Shown in pieces: positions 15,024 to 23,746 of a stretch of 64,000 nucleotides of DNA. The DNA lies in assembly GCF_001189235.2 (NCBI RefSeq), contig NZ_LFIP02000010.1:204599-268598 (forward strand). The letters run 5' to 3'. Numbering within the stretch: position 1 is the first letter of the stretch; every line of letters starts with the position of its first letter. The notes beneath the pieces were generated by a model. It searched no databases, was not told the origin of the DNA, and saw only the letters and a list, made by a program, of their open reading frames with translations. The position numbers and the translations under genes are program-made. This stretch comes from Bradyrhizobium embrapense (GTDB lineage: Bacteria; Pseudomonadota; Alphaproteobacteria; Rhizobiales; Xanthobacteraceae).

Positions 15024-15046
15024 AATGTGAGCCAAGTGCTCACATT
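15024..15046. promoter_or_regulatory. TetR operator: AATGTGAGC-N5-GCTCACATT
   Basis: Perfect 9-bp arms (15024-15032 and 15038-15046) around CAAGT. It sits between the divergent tetR GTG (15005) and the oxidoreductase ATG (15082). Length and symmetry suit a TetR dimer or pair of dimers. Confidence 0.75.
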
Positions 15047-15081
15047 TCGCCCCATCGACGGGCCAAGTCAAAGGATTGCAC

Positions 15082-16122
15082 ATGGCAGCGATCGAGATCG
15101 GCCGCGAGGTCAGGTTGAAGATCAGGCCGCAGGGCCTGCCCGGACCGCAACATTTCGAAATTACCGAGACTCCCGTGCCAACTCCCGGCGCAGGCGAGGT
15201 GCTGGTGCGCAACCGCGCCTTCGTCGTCTCGGCATCACTCCGCCAAATGGCGAGCGAGGGAGCGGAGGACATACCGGGCGTGCCGTTTCCCGCGCTGCGG
15301 CCTGGCGACGGTCTCTTCGGCGAGACGATCGGAGAAGTGATGACGGCGCCCGCCGGCGGGAGTCTGTTGCCGGGCGATATCGTGCAGCACATGTTCGGTT
15401 GGCGTGATTACGCCATCGTACCTGTCGCGCGATGCGTCCGGCTGGACGCGCCGTTGCCGGAGCCGCTAGGTTACCTCGGCTATCTCGGGCATGGTGCGAC
15501 CGCCTATGCGGCACTGACCCGCGGCGTGCGGATCGCAAACGGCGAGACGGTCTTCATATCGAGCGCCGCCGGCGCGATCGGTTCGATGGCCGGGCAGATT
15601 GCTCGCTTGCTGGGGGCGGGCCGCGTGATCGGCAGCACCAGCTCGCGCGCGAAAGCGGATCGCCTGATCACTGAACTCGGCTACGACGCGGTGGTGGTCC
15701 GCGACGGAGACGAGCCTTTCGTCGACCGGCTGAACGAGGCGGCCCCCGACGGGGTCGATATCTTTCTCGACAATGTCGGGGGCGAGCAGCTGCAGGCTGC
15801 GATTGGCGTAGCCCGCGAAGGCGCCCGCTTCGTCATCGTCGGGACGCTGTCGGGTCAGCTCGCGGTGGCAGGAACAGGCCGCACCGCGCCCGTCGTGCTG
15901 GATTCGACTCAGATACTCTTGAGGAAGATCACCATCCGCGGCTTCAGCGCCGACGATCATCCGCAGGCGCGTCAGGAATGGTTCGCCCGCCTTGCGGCTT
16001 GGTCGCGGACCGGCGACATCCGTCTTCCGCATGTCATGATCGACGGGCTTGAGCGCGCCACATGCGCCTTGTCCGATACGATCAACGGGCGGTATCTCGG
16101 CATGGTCGTTGTGAGGCTTTGA
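15082..16122 (+). CDS. NADP-dependent medium-chain oxidoreductase (CurA/PTGR-like)
   Basis: 346 residues. The N-terminal GroES-like domain has VPTPGAGEVLVRNRAF, as in leukotriene B4 dehydrogenase, CurA and prostaglandin reductase. It lacks the zinc ligands of alcohol dehydrogenases. The cofactor domain has VFISSAAGAIGSMAGQIARL with the A-A-x-G-A-x-G-S NADP motif, GSTSSRAKADRL, and DIFLDNVGGEQLQAAI, closing with GLERATCALSDTINGRYLGM. Members reduce the C=C bond of alpha,beta-unsaturated ketones and aldehydes. An AAAGGA ribosome site supports the ATG at 15082. It is probably induced when the divergent TetR protein leaves the operator. Confidence 0.9.
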   Translation: MAAIEIGREVRLKIRPQGLPGPQHFEITETPVPTPGAGEVLVRNRAFVVSASLRQMASEGAEDIPGVPFPALRPGDGLFGETIGEVMTAPAGGSLLPGDIVQHMFGWRDYAIVPVARCVRLDAPLPEPLGYLGYLGHGATAYAALTRGVRIANGETVFISSAAGAIGSMAGQIARLLGAGRVIGSTSSRAKADRLITELGYDAVVVRDGDEPFVDRLNEAAPDGVDIFLDNVGGEQLQAAIGVAREGARFVIVGTLSGQLAVAGTGRTAPVVLDSTQILLRKITIRGFSADDHPQARQEWFARLAAWSRTGDIRLPHVMIDGLERATCALSDTINGRYLGMVVVRL

Positions 16123-16334
16123 TGGCGGCAGCCTCCAGAGGGAGCCGTAACTCAAGCGCGGTCGTCACGGGCTGGTGTCGAGCGGCCAATTCGGTCACGG
16201 GATTGTCGGATGCGGATTTAGCGCGTTATGATCTCTTGTGATGCGCCTTGCCTATCCTCGCCTTCTCCGGTCTGAGGGAACTCGACGTCATATCCATCTC
16301 GTGGAGCTTGTTGGTAGCCGAAGGGTTGGACAGC

Positions 16335-17570
16335 ATGAGTGGTACGGAACGAATGCGCGGTGGATTGGCAGGGCTTCTGGTATCGGCGGGATTGGCGGTG
16401 ATCGGGATGTCGGCGGCCCATGCTCAGGCGGGGCCGCCCGGACCTCCTGCGGTGGGCGTGTTCGAGGCGGTGAAGCGGCCGGTCACCGAGACCAATGAGT
16501 TTCTGGGGCGCATCGAGGCCCCCAACCGCGTCAACGTGGTGGCGCGCGTCACGGCGTTTCTCGAGAAGCGGAACTTCGTCGAGGGCGCCGAGGTCAAGGC
16601 CGGCGACCTCTTGTATCAACTCGAGCGCGGTCCGTTCGAGGCCGACCTTGCCTCGAAGAAGGCGCAGGTCGCCCAGTTGCAGGCGACGCTGGTCAACGCC
16701 AAGCTGACCACCGATCGCGCCAAGGCCCTGATGGGCGGACCGGCCGGCCAGCAATCGAACGTCGACGCGGCGGTCGCCAACCAGCAGAGCCTCGAGGCAC
16801 AGGTGCAGGCCGCGCAGGCGCAGGTCGACCTGTCCCAGATCAATCTCGACTACACCGAGATCCACTCGCCGATCGATGGCAGGATTGGGCGCACCTCGGT
16901 CACGGAAGGTAACGTCGTGACGCCGAGCTCGGGAACCCTGACGACCATCGTCAGCCAGGATCCGATGTACGTCACGTTCCCCGTGCCGGTGCGCGAGGCG
17001 CTCGATCTGCGCGACCGGTATGCGACACGCGGTGGCTTCAAGGCCGTCATCATCCGGCTGCGCCTGCCGAACGGCCGGCTCTACGAGAAGACCGGTGAGC
17101 TGAACTTCGTCAACAACACCATCGCGCAGAACACCGACACCATCTCCCTGCGCGGCACCATCCCCAACCCGTCGACCTATACGTCGGTTGCGACCGGCGG
17201 CTCGGTCCGCGAGCTCACCGACAATCAGTTCGTGACCGTGCTGCTGGAAGGCGTGCAGCCGGTCGAGGTGGTGGCGATCCCGCGCTCGGCGGTACTGTCG
17301 GACCAGCAGGGCGAGTATGTCTACGTCGTCGGCGCGGACAACAAGGCCGAGCAGAAGCGGATCCAGCTTGGGCAATCGACATCGACGATCGCCGCGGTGA
17401 CAAGCGGCATCGCGCTTGGCGACAAGGTGATCGTCGAGGGCTTGCAGAAGGTCAGGCCGGGCGAGGTGGTCGCGCCGGGGCCCGCCAGCGCGCAGATCCA
17501 GTCCAGCATGAAGGTTTCGGCGGACGGCGGCACCGGCAGCGCGCCGAAATCGACGGGCAATAACCCATGA
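16335..17570 (+). CDS. RND efflux periplasmic adaptor (membrane fusion protein)
   Basis: 411 residues from the ATG at 16335. A signal sequence ends at AAHAQA. Order of domains: beta-barrel/lipoyl part (TNEFLGRIEAPNRVNVVARV, EGAEVKAGDLLYQLERGPFE), a coiled-coil hairpin (about residues 105-170, KKAQVAQLQATLVNAKLTTD), the returning lipoyl half (YTEIHSPIDGRIGRTSVTEG), and the C-terminal membrane-proximal domain (AIPRSAVLSDQQGEYVYVVG). It links an inner-membrane RND pump to an outer-membrane channel. It overlaps the pump gene by 4 bp (ATGA). An in-frame ATG at 16248 gives a 29-residue extension without signal features and is rejected. Confidence 0.93.
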   Translation: MSGTERMRGGLAGLLVSAGLAVIGMSAAHAQAGPPGPPAVGVFEAVKRPVTETNEFLGRIEAPNRVNVVARVTAFLEKRNFVEGAEVKAGDLLYQLERGPFEADLASKKAQVAQLQATLVNAKLTTDRAKALMGGPAGQQSNVDAAVANQQSLEAQVQAAQAQVDLSQINLDYTEIHSPIDGRIGRTSVTEGNVVTPSSGTLTTIVSQDPMYVTFPVPVREALDLRDRYATRGGFKAVIIRLRLPNGRLYEKTGELNFVNNTIAQNTDTISLRGTIPNPSTYTSVATGGSVRELTDNQFVTVLLEGVQPVEVVAIPRSAVLSDQQGEYVYVVGADNKAEQKRIQLGQSTSTIAAVTSGIALGDKVIVEGLQKVRPGEVVAPGPASAQIQSSMKVSADGGTGSAPKSTGNNP

Positions 17571-20500
17571 TTTCCGCCGTCTTCGTCGATCGTCCGCGGC
17601 TTGCGATCGTCATCGCGTTCGTGATCACGATCGCGGGCGCGCTGGCGCTGATGCAAATCCCGGTCGCCCAGTTTCCGGACATCGTGCCGCCGCAGGTCAC
17701 GGTCTCGGCCGTGTTCCCCGGTGCATCGGCCGAAGTCGTCGAATCAAGCGTCGCCCAACCGCTTGAAGCGCAGGTCGTCGGCGTCGACAAGATGCTCTAC
17801 ATGAAGTCGACCAGCGGCAATGACGGCAGCTATACGCTGACGGTCTCGTTCGCGCTCGGCACCGACCCCGACATCAACACCGTCAACGTCAACAACCGCG
17901 TGCAGAGCGCGCTGGCGCAATTGCCGACCGAGGTGCAGGCGCAGGGCCTGACCGTGCAGAAGAAATCCTCGGCCGTGCTGCAGTTCATCGTGCTCTACAG
18001 CAAGAGCGGCGAGCAGGATCCGCTGTTCATCACCAACTACGCCATCATCAACGTGCTGGACGCGATCTCGCGCACGCCAGGCGTCGGCCAGGCCTCGCTG
18101 TTCGCCAAGCTGAACTATTCGATGCGGATTTGGTTCGACACCCAGCGCCTGACCAGCCTCAATCTGGCGCCGTCGGACGTGATCGCCGCGATCCGCGCCC
18201 AGAGCGTGCAGGCGCCGGTCGGCCGCATCGGCGCGCGTCCGATCAGCAACGACCAGCAATTCCAGTTCAACGTGCAGACCCAGGGCCGCCTGACGACGTC
18301 CAAGCAGTTCGGCGACATCGTGCTGCGGGCCAATCCCGACGGCTCGGTGCTGCGGATCAGGGACGTCGCAACCGTCGAGATCGGCGCGCAGAACTCGGAC
18401 TCGGAGTCGCGGATCGACGGCAATCCCGGCGTGCCGATGGGCATCTATCTTGCGCCCGGCGCCAACGCCGTGACCACGGCCAAGGCCGTGCAGGCCACGC
18501 TTGCCAAGCTGTCGGAGCGGTTCCCGCCCGGGCTGACCTACCTCGTGCAGTACGACTCCACGACCTTCGTCTCCGATACCATCAAGGAAGTGATGAAGAC
18601 GCTCGGCGAGGCCTTCGTGCTCGTCGTGATCGTGGTGTTCCTGTTCCTCGGTAATCTGCGCGCCACGGTGATTCCGGCGGTCGCGGTTCCTGTCAGCCTG
18701 ATCGGCGCCTTCGCGGTGCTGCTGGCGCTCGGCTATTCCGCCAACACCGTCTCGCTGCTGGCGATGGTGTTGGCGATCGGCATCGTGGTCGACGACGCCA
18801 TCGTCGTGGTCGAGAACGTCGAGCGCGTCATGGAGGAGGAGCCGGAGCTGTCGCCGGCCGACGCCACCAAGAAGGCGATGGCGCAGATCACGGCGCCGAT
18901 CATTGCGATCTCGCTGGTGCTGCTGTCGGTGTTCGTGCCGATAGCGTTCATTCCCGGTATCTCAGGTACGCTGTTCCGCCAGTTCGCGGTGACGATCAGC
19001 GCCGCGATGGTGATCTCGGCGCTGAATGCGCTGACATTGTCGCCGGCGTTGTGCGCGGTGTTCCTGCGTCACGGCGGGCCGCGCCGCGGCATCATGGGAC
19101 GGGTGCTCGGCGGCATCGACTGGGTCCGCGACCGCTACGCCGGCATCGTACAGCGGCTGGTCCGCGTGGCGGTGTTGTCGCTGGTTGCGGTGCTGGTGTT
19201 TGCCGGCGCGGTGTTCGGCGTCTCGAAGATCACGCCGACCGGATTCCTGCCCGAGGAAGACCAGGGCGCGTTCTTCATCGCCGTGCAGCTGCCTGACGGC
19301 GCTTCGGTGGCGCGCACCAGCGAGGTCACCAAGCAGGTCGAGGCGCTGTTGAAGAAGAATCCGGCGATCGACCACGTGCTGTCGATCATCGGCTTCTCGC
19401 TGCTCGACGGCGCCAGCGAGCCGAACTCCGCCTTCATGGTGGCGCGCATGAAGGCGTTTGCGGACCGCAAGGCCACGACCGAATCGGTGCAGGCCGCGAT
19501 CGGGCAGACCTTCGTCGGCGGATCGCAGATCCGCCAGGCCTCGGTGCTGCCGTTCAACCTGCCGCCGATCATCGGGCTCTCGACATCAGGCGGCTTCGAA
19601 TATCAGCTCGAGGCGCTGGAGGGGCAGGATCCGGCTTCGCTCAGCAGCGTGATGAGCGGGTTGATCGGCGCGGCGAACCGCAATCCAAATCTGGCGCGCG
19701 TGTTCTCGACCTTCACCGCGACCAACCCATCGATCTATCTCGATATCGACCGCGCCAAGGCGCAGGCGCTCGGCCTCAACATGGCCGACGTGTTCACCGC
19801 GCTGCAGGCCACGCTCGGCGGCATCTACGTCAACAATTTCAACCTGTTTGGCCGCACCTGGCAGGTCAACGTGCAGGGCGATGCGGCCGACCGGCGCGAC
19901 ATTCCCGACATCTGGCAGATCTATGTCCGCAACACCGGCGGCGAGATGGTGCCGATCCGCTCGATCGCAAGCCTGCGCATCGTCACCGGCCCGCAGGTGA
20001 TCACGCGCTACAACAATTATCGCTCGGTCACGGTGAACGGCAGCCCGGCCGCGGGCGTGTCCTCGGGCACCGCGATCGCGACGATGGCCGACCTCTCCAA
20101 GACGACGCTGCCTTCGGGCTATTCCTATGAATGGACCGGCACGGCCTATCAGGAGCAGGCGGCGTCCGGCCAGACCGGCATCATCCTCGCGCTCGCGGTG
20201 CTGTTTGCCTATCTGTTCCTGGTGGCGCTGTATGAGAGCTGGACGATTCCGATTCCGGTGCTGCTGTCGGTCACGGTCGGCGTGTTCGGGTCTTATCTTG
20301 CGATCAAGCTTGCGGGCCTCAACCTCGATCTCTACGGCCAGATCGGCCTCGTGGTGCTGATCGCGCTCGCCGCCAAGAACGGCATCCTGATCGTCGAATT
20401 CGCCAAGGAGCAGCGCGAGGCCGGCAGGCCGATCGCGGAGGCCGCGACGATGGGCGCGCAGATGCGGTTCCGCGCGGTCATGATGACCTCGATCGCGTTC

Positions 20501-20713
20501 ATTCTCGGCCTGGTGCCGCTGGTGGTTGCGACCGGCGCCGCGGAAATCAGCCGCCGTGCGGTCGGCACCGCGGTGTTCGGCGGCATGCTTGCCGCCAGCT
20601 CGATCGGCATCTTCCTGGTGCCGATGCTGTTCGTCACCTTCCAAGGCTGGCGCGAGGGTGCAAAAAGCCGTTTCGGCCGTCGCGGCAAGGCGGAACATCC
20701 TGCCTCGCATTAG
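17567..20713 (+). CDS. RND multidrug efflux permease (HAE1 family, AcrB-like)
   Basis: 1048 residues, the usual AcrB length. It opens with ISAVFVDRPRLAIVIAFVIT, the first membrane helix, then large periplasmic loops and twelve helices. The proton-relay residues are present: GIVVDDAIVVVENVERV in helix 4 (Asp-Asp) and LIALAAKNGILIVEFAKEQR in helix 10 (Lys). GFLPEEDQGAFFIAVQLPDG is the usual start of the second periplasmic half. It exports drugs or lipophilic compounds with the preceding adaptor. No outer-membrane channel gene follows, so a TolC-type protein encoded elsewhere must be used. The nearest regulator is the TetR gene 1.3 kb upstream, which more likely serves the oxidoreductase. Confidence 0.95.
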   Translation: MISAVFVDRPRLAIVIAFVITIAGALALMQIPVAQFPDIVPPQVTVSAVFPGASAEVVESSVAQPLEAQVVGVDKMLYMKSTSGNDGSYTLTVSFALGTDPDINTVNVNNRVQSALAQLPTEVQAQGLTVQKKSSAVLQFIVLYSKSGEQDPLFITNYAIINVLDAISRTPGVGQASLFAKLNYSMRIWFDTQRLTSLNLAPSDVIAAIRAQSVQAPVGRIGARPISNDQQFQFNVQTQGRLTTSKQFGDIVLRANPDGSVLRIRDVATVEIGAQNSDSESRIDGNPGVPMGIYLAPGANAVTTAKAVQATLAKLSERFPPGLTYLVQYDSTTFVSDTIKEVMKTLGEAFVLVVIVVFLFLGNLRATVIPAVAVPVSLIGAFAVLLALGYSANTVSLLAMVLAIGIVVDDAIVVVENVERVMEEEPELSPADATKKAMAQITAPIIAISLVLLSVFVPIAFIPGISGTLFRQFAVTISAAMVISALNALTLSPALCAVFLRHGGPRRGIMGRVLGGIDWVRDRYAGIVQRLVRVAVLSLVAVLVFAGAVFGVSKITPTGFLPEEDQGAFFIAVQLPDGASVARTSEVTKQVEALLKKNPAIDHVLSIIGFSLLDGASEPNSAFMVARMKAFADRKATTESVQAAIGQTFVGGSQIRQASVLPFNLPPIIGLSTSGGFEYQLEALEGQDPASLSSVMSGLIGAANRNPNLARVFSTFTATNPSIYLDIDRAKAQALGLNMADVFTALQATLGGIYVNNFNLFGRTWQVNVQGDAADRRDIPDIWQIYVRNTGGEMVPIRSIASLRIVTGPQVITRYNNYRSVTVNGSPAAGVSSGTAIATMADLSKTTLPSGYSYEWTGTAYQEQAASGQTGIILALAVLFAYLFLVALYESWTIPIPVLLSVTVGVFGSYLAIKLAGLNLDLYGQIGLVVLIALAAKNGILIVEFAKEQREAGRPIAEAATMGAQMRFRAVMMTSIAFILGLVPLVVATGAAEISRRAVGTAVFGGMLAASSIGIFLVPMLFVTFQGWREGAKSRFGRRGKAEHPASH

Positions 20714-20841
20714 CGTGATCCGGAAAGATCCCGCGTGCGCAACGGGCGAATGTGCGGCGACGATCAGCCTAATCCCATCGCGCATTGGCCGTGCGGGTGA
20801 GGCGGGGCTATACTTCCCGCCCCGATCGATGGAGTTCTGGA

Positions 20842-21324
20842 TTGAGCGTTGCCTTCACCAAGGAAGAAAGTGCCGAGACTGCGTCCGAAACGCTGTTGCC
20901 GGATCGCCCCATTTCGCCGCATCCCAATCTGGTGACCGAGGCCGGCCGCAAGGCGCTGGAGCGCCAGCTCCAGGAGGCGCGTGAGGCCTACGAGGCTGCG
21001 CAGCAGCTCGACGACGTCAACGAACGGCGACGCCAGTCGGCGGTGCCGTTGCGCGACACGCGCTATCTCACCGAACGGCTCCGCACCGCGCAGGTCGTCC
21101 CCGACCCCGCCTCGACCGAAAGCGTTGCGTTCGGCAGCACCGTGACGTTCAGCCGCGCCGATGGCCGCGTGCAGACCTATCGAATCGTCGGCGAGGACGA
21201 GGCCGATCCAAAGGCGGGCTCGATCTCGTTCGTCTCGCCGGTGGCGCGATCGCTGATGGGCAAGGCCGTGGGCGACGTCGTCGGATCGGGCGCCCAGGAG
21301 CTGGAGATCGTCGCGATCGCCTAG
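20842..21324 (+). CDS. GreA/GreB family transcription elongation factor
   Basis: 160 residues from a TTG at 20842 with GGAG about 7 bases upstream. The length equals that of GreA. The N-terminal half is a helical hairpin (LVTEAGRKALERQLQEAREA, YEAAQQLDDVNERRRQS, RDTRYLTERLRTAQVV). The C-terminal half is the FKBP-like domain (VAFGSTVTFSRADGRVQTYR, IVGEDEADPKAGSISFVSPV, ARSLMGKAVGDVV). The tip of the coiled coil lacks the usual acidic D-x-x-E-N pair, having QQLDDVNE instead, so cleavage activity is plausible but not certain. It is a second Gre-like protein of the type seen as GreA/GreB homologues in Bradyrhizobium. Confidence 0.88.
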   Translation: MSVAFTKEESAETASETLLPDRPISPHPNLVTEAGRKALERQLQEAREAYEAAQQLDDVNERRRQSAVPLRDTRYLTERLRTAQVVPDPASTESVAFGSTVTFSRADGRVQTYRIVGEDEADPKAGSISFVSPVARSLMGKAVGDVVGSGAQELEIVAIA

Positions 21325-21382
21325 CTCGACTGGTTCTTGTCGCACTCGCGGGGCGCGGTCGTTGCGGACGGCGATCGTTAGA

Positions 21383-21808
21383 CTAGTCGGCCGCGATGAA
21401 GCGCAGCGTGCCAGCGCGACGCGTCGGCTTGCCGGTGTCGTTGGTATGATTGACGCCGTCCATCACGGGTACTTCCGGGAAATCGAACGGGCTTACCCCG
21501 TCGAGGCAAGCCACGTTGACGGCATAGAGACTCTGGTCGGATCGCCGTTGATGATGGGTGTATATTCCGCAGCGAGAACAGAAGAAGTGCTGCGCCGATC
21601 CGGTATGGAAGCGGTAGCTCGTCAACACGTCCTCGCCTTGCAGGAACTTGATCCCGCCCATTTCTGCCATGGCGACGACGGCGCCGCGCATTCGGCAATA
21701 GGAGCAGGTGCAGCGGCGAATCGAATTGAGGTCGTCGCTGAGCGTCACCTCGAAACGCACCGCGCCACAATGGCACTGGCCGACTCGCATCTTCATGTCG
21801 TCCACCAT
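21383..21808 (-). CDS. GFA family (CENP-V/GFA domain) zinc protein
   Basis: 141 residues from the ATG at 21808. The zinc ligands of the GFA fold are all visible: GQCHCGAVRFEV (C-x-C), RRCTCSYCRMRGAV (C-x-C-x-x-C) and HFFCSRCGIYTHHQRR (C-x-x-C). The SYRFHTGSAQHFFCSRCG segment is the most conserved part of the family. Members include glutathione-dependent formaldehyde-activating enzyme; most are of unknown substrate. The start at MVDDMKMRVG was chosen because upstream residues do not match the family. It lies between the Gre gene and bioR, and no operon partner is obvious. Confidence 0.9.
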   Translation of the reverse strand: MVDDMKMRVGQCHCGAVRFEVTLSDDLNSIRRCTCSYCRMRGAVVAMAEMGGIKFLQGEDVLTSYRFHTGSAQHFFCSRCGIYTHHQRRSDQSLYAVNVACLDGVSPFDFPEVPVMDGVNHTNDTGKPTRRAGTLRFIAAD

Positions 21809-21924
21809 GCTGCCCGTGTGTCTCCTGTTCGGAGTGAACGTATCTCCCGGTTGCGAGCCGGACAATCTTCAAGAACTCGCCCATGGTGCGAGAAAAACTA
21901 ACGTGGAGCGGATCGTTGCTCCGA

Positions 21925-22563
21925 TCACGCCGCCGGCAGGGCAAGCCGCTCGATGGTCTGAATATGCCGTGCGAGCAGGCTGCAGGCCTGTTCCATGTTG
22001 CGCGCGCGCAGCGCCTGCAGGATCACGCGATGATCCTGGCTCGGCCGCGGCCGCCAGCCGGCGTTGCGCGCCATAGCGAACACCAGTCGTGAATTTGCGA
22101 GCTGCAATCCGTCGAGGCTGGCGAGCAGACGCGGCATCGCGCAGGGCGCCACCAGCGCGTGATGAAAGGCGCGGTTGGCCAGTTCGAATTCCTCAACCGT
22201 CTCGGCATTGTCGCCTTCGATCAGCGCGACCTCGATCCGTGCCAGATGGGCGGATGTGTACCTCGGCGCGGCATTGCGCAACGCGACCACCTCGAGCGCG
22301 GCGCGCATCTCGGCGATCTCCTTCACTGACTTGGTATCGAGCGGCGCCACCCGCACCCCGCGCCGGGGCACCGCAACGACGAGATGCTGCGCCTCCAATT
22401 GCCTGAAGGCCTCGCGCACCGGGACGTGGCTCGAATGGAATTCCCGCGCGACATGGTCCTGCCGGAGCGGGGCATCCGGCGGCAAGGCGCCGCTGATGAT
22501 GCGTTCGCCGATCGCCTCGGCAATGCGTCCCGCGGTCGTCGAATTCTCGCCGACGTCAGTCAT
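21925..22563 (-). CDS. bioR: GntR/FCD family regulator, probable biotin repressor BioR
   Basis: 212 residues. The N-terminal winged helix is GntR type (AGRIAEAIGERIISGALPPD, LRQDHVAREFHSSHVPVREA, FRQLEAQHLVVAVPRRGVRV). The C-terminal ~140 residues form a helical FCD domain (EIAEMRAALEVVALRNAAPR, EFELANRAFHHALVAPCAMP). It is divergent from bioB, and TTATCTAT-like elements, resembling the known BioR box TTATMKATAA, lie at both promoters. In other alphaproteobacteria BioR represses bio genes when biotin is abundant. The name rests on context, family and sites together. One box overlaps its own start codon, suggesting autorepression. Confidence 0.85.
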   Translation of the reverse strand: MTDVGENSTTAGRIAEAIGERIISGALPPDAPLRQDHVAREFHSSHVPVREAFRQLEAQHLVVAVPRRGVRVAPLDTKSVKEIAEMRAALEVVALRNAAPRYTSAHLARIEVALIEGDNAETVEEFELANRAFHHALVAPCAMPRLLASLDGLQLANSRLVFAMARNAGWRPRPSQDHRVILQALRARNMEQACSLLARHIQTIERLALPAA

Positions 22564-22579
22564 AGATTATCTATCATAA
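22562..22579. promoter_or_regulatory. BioR-like box at the bioR start
   Basis: TTATCTATCA (22567-22576) differs from the BioR box TTATCTATAA at one base. It is embedded in the palindrome ATAGAT-T-ATCTAT (22562-22574), which overlaps the complement of the bioR ATG (22561-22563). Binding here would block bioR transcription or initiation. Confidence 0.6.
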
Positions 22580-22628
22580 AAATGGGTGCGCCCTCGCTCG
22601 GCCTCGGGTAGCATCGTTTCAAACCCAT

Positions 22629-22661
22629 GATCATAGATAATATATCCAATTATCTATGATC
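22629..22661. promoter_or_regulatory. BioR-like double box upstream of bioB
   Basis: Perfect 12-bp arms GATCATAGATAA (22629-22640) and TTATCTATGATC (22650-22661) surround TATATCCAA. Each arm contains a one-mismatch BioR box: TCATAGATAA and TTATCTATGA. The structure ends 25 bp before the bioB ATG, where a repressor would overlap the promoter. Confidence 0.75.
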
Positions 22662-22686
22662 CATCGCAAACGAGAAGGCAAGCCCG

Positions 22687-23682
22687 ATGGTTGATGTGGT
22701 TGAGATCGAACGGACCGACAGAAGCAGCAGCGCACCGCTCCGCAAGAACTGGGAGCGTGCCGAAGCCGAGGCGCTCTACAACCTGCCGTTCGCGGACCTG
22801 ATGTTCCAAGCGCAGGGCATCCATCGCGCCAACTTCAATCCGAACCACGTCGAAACCGCGAGCCTGCTCAGCATCAAGACCGGCGGCTGTCCGGAGGACT
22901 GCGGCTACTGCTCCCAGAGCGCGCATTACGACACCGGCCTGAAGGCGACCCGCCTGATGCCGCGGGACGAGGTCGTCGCGGTCGCGCAGCGCGCCAAGGA
23001 CGCCGGTGCCACCCGCTTCTGCATGGCCGCGGCCTGGCGTACTCCCAAGGACCGCGATCTCGATCAGGTCTGCGACATGGTCAGCGCGGTGAAGGGGCTG
23101 GGCATGGAGACCTGCGTCACGCTCGGCATGTTGACGCCAAAGCAGGCCGAACGGCTCTCCGACGCTGGGCTCGATTTCTACAATCACAACGTCGATACCT
23201 CGCCGGAGCATTACGACAAGATCATCACCACCCGCACCTTGCAGGACCGCATCGATACGCTCGCGCATGTGCGCGACGCCGGCATCAAGGTCTGCTGCGG
23301 CGGCATCATCGGCATGGGCGAGCAGGTCGAGGACCGGCTCGGCATGCTGATGCTGCTTGCCAATCTCCCGAGCCATCCGGAAAGCGTGCCGATCAATCTG
23401 TGGAACGAGGTCAAGGGCGTGCCGGTCAACGACACCGCCGAGCGGCCCGATCCGATCGCGCTGGTGCGGCTGGTCGCGACCGCGCGGATCATGATGCCGA
23501 AGAGCGTGGTGCGGCTGTCGGCCGGGCGGCAATACATGACCGATGAACTGCAGGCGATGTGCTTCCTCGCCGGCGCCAACTCGATCTTCATCGGCGATGT
23601 GCTGCTGACCACCAAGAACCCGCAGCGCGACCGCGACGCCGATCTGCTGGACCGGCTCGGCATCACGTCGCGGCTGGCCTGA
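22687..23682 (+). CDS. bioB: Biotin synthase BioB
   Basis: 331 residues. Radical SAM enzyme that inserts sulfur into dethiobiotin, the last step of biotin synthesis. The cluster motif is GGCPEDCGYCSQSAHYDTG (C-x-x-x-C-x-x-C). Other family parts: YNLPFADLMFQAQGIHR, CMAAAWRTPKDRD, CVTLGMLTPKQAERL, YNHNVDTSPEHYDKIITTRT, CCGGIIGMGEQVEDRLGML, and RLSAGRQYMTDELQAMCF with the [2Fe-2S]-ligand Arg, then CFLAGANSIFIGD. The length is normal. It is first gene of bioB-bioF-bioD-bioA and lies behind a BioR-like double box. A 64-bp gap separates it from bioF. Confidence 0.97.
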   Translation: MVDVVEIERTDRSSSAPLRKNWERAEAEALYNLPFADLMFQAQGIHRANFNPNHVETASLLSIKTGGCPEDCGYCSQSAHYDTGLKATRLMPRDEVVAVAQRAKDAGATRFCMAAAWRTPKDRDLDQVCDMVSAVKGLGMETCVTLGMLTPKQAERLSDAGLDFYNHNVDTSPEHYDKIITTRTLQDRIDTLAHVRDAGIKVCCGGIIGMGEQVEDRLGMLMLLANLPSHPESVPINLWNEVKGVPVNDTAERPDPIALVRLVATARIMMPKSVVRLSAGRQYMTDELQAMCFLAGANSIFIGDVLLTTKNPQRDRDADLLDRLGITSRLA

Positions 23683-23746
23683 CGCAATCATCCGGCGCGC
23701 GCGGCGACACTCGCCGCGCGACCAACCATCATCCTGAGAGTGAAGC

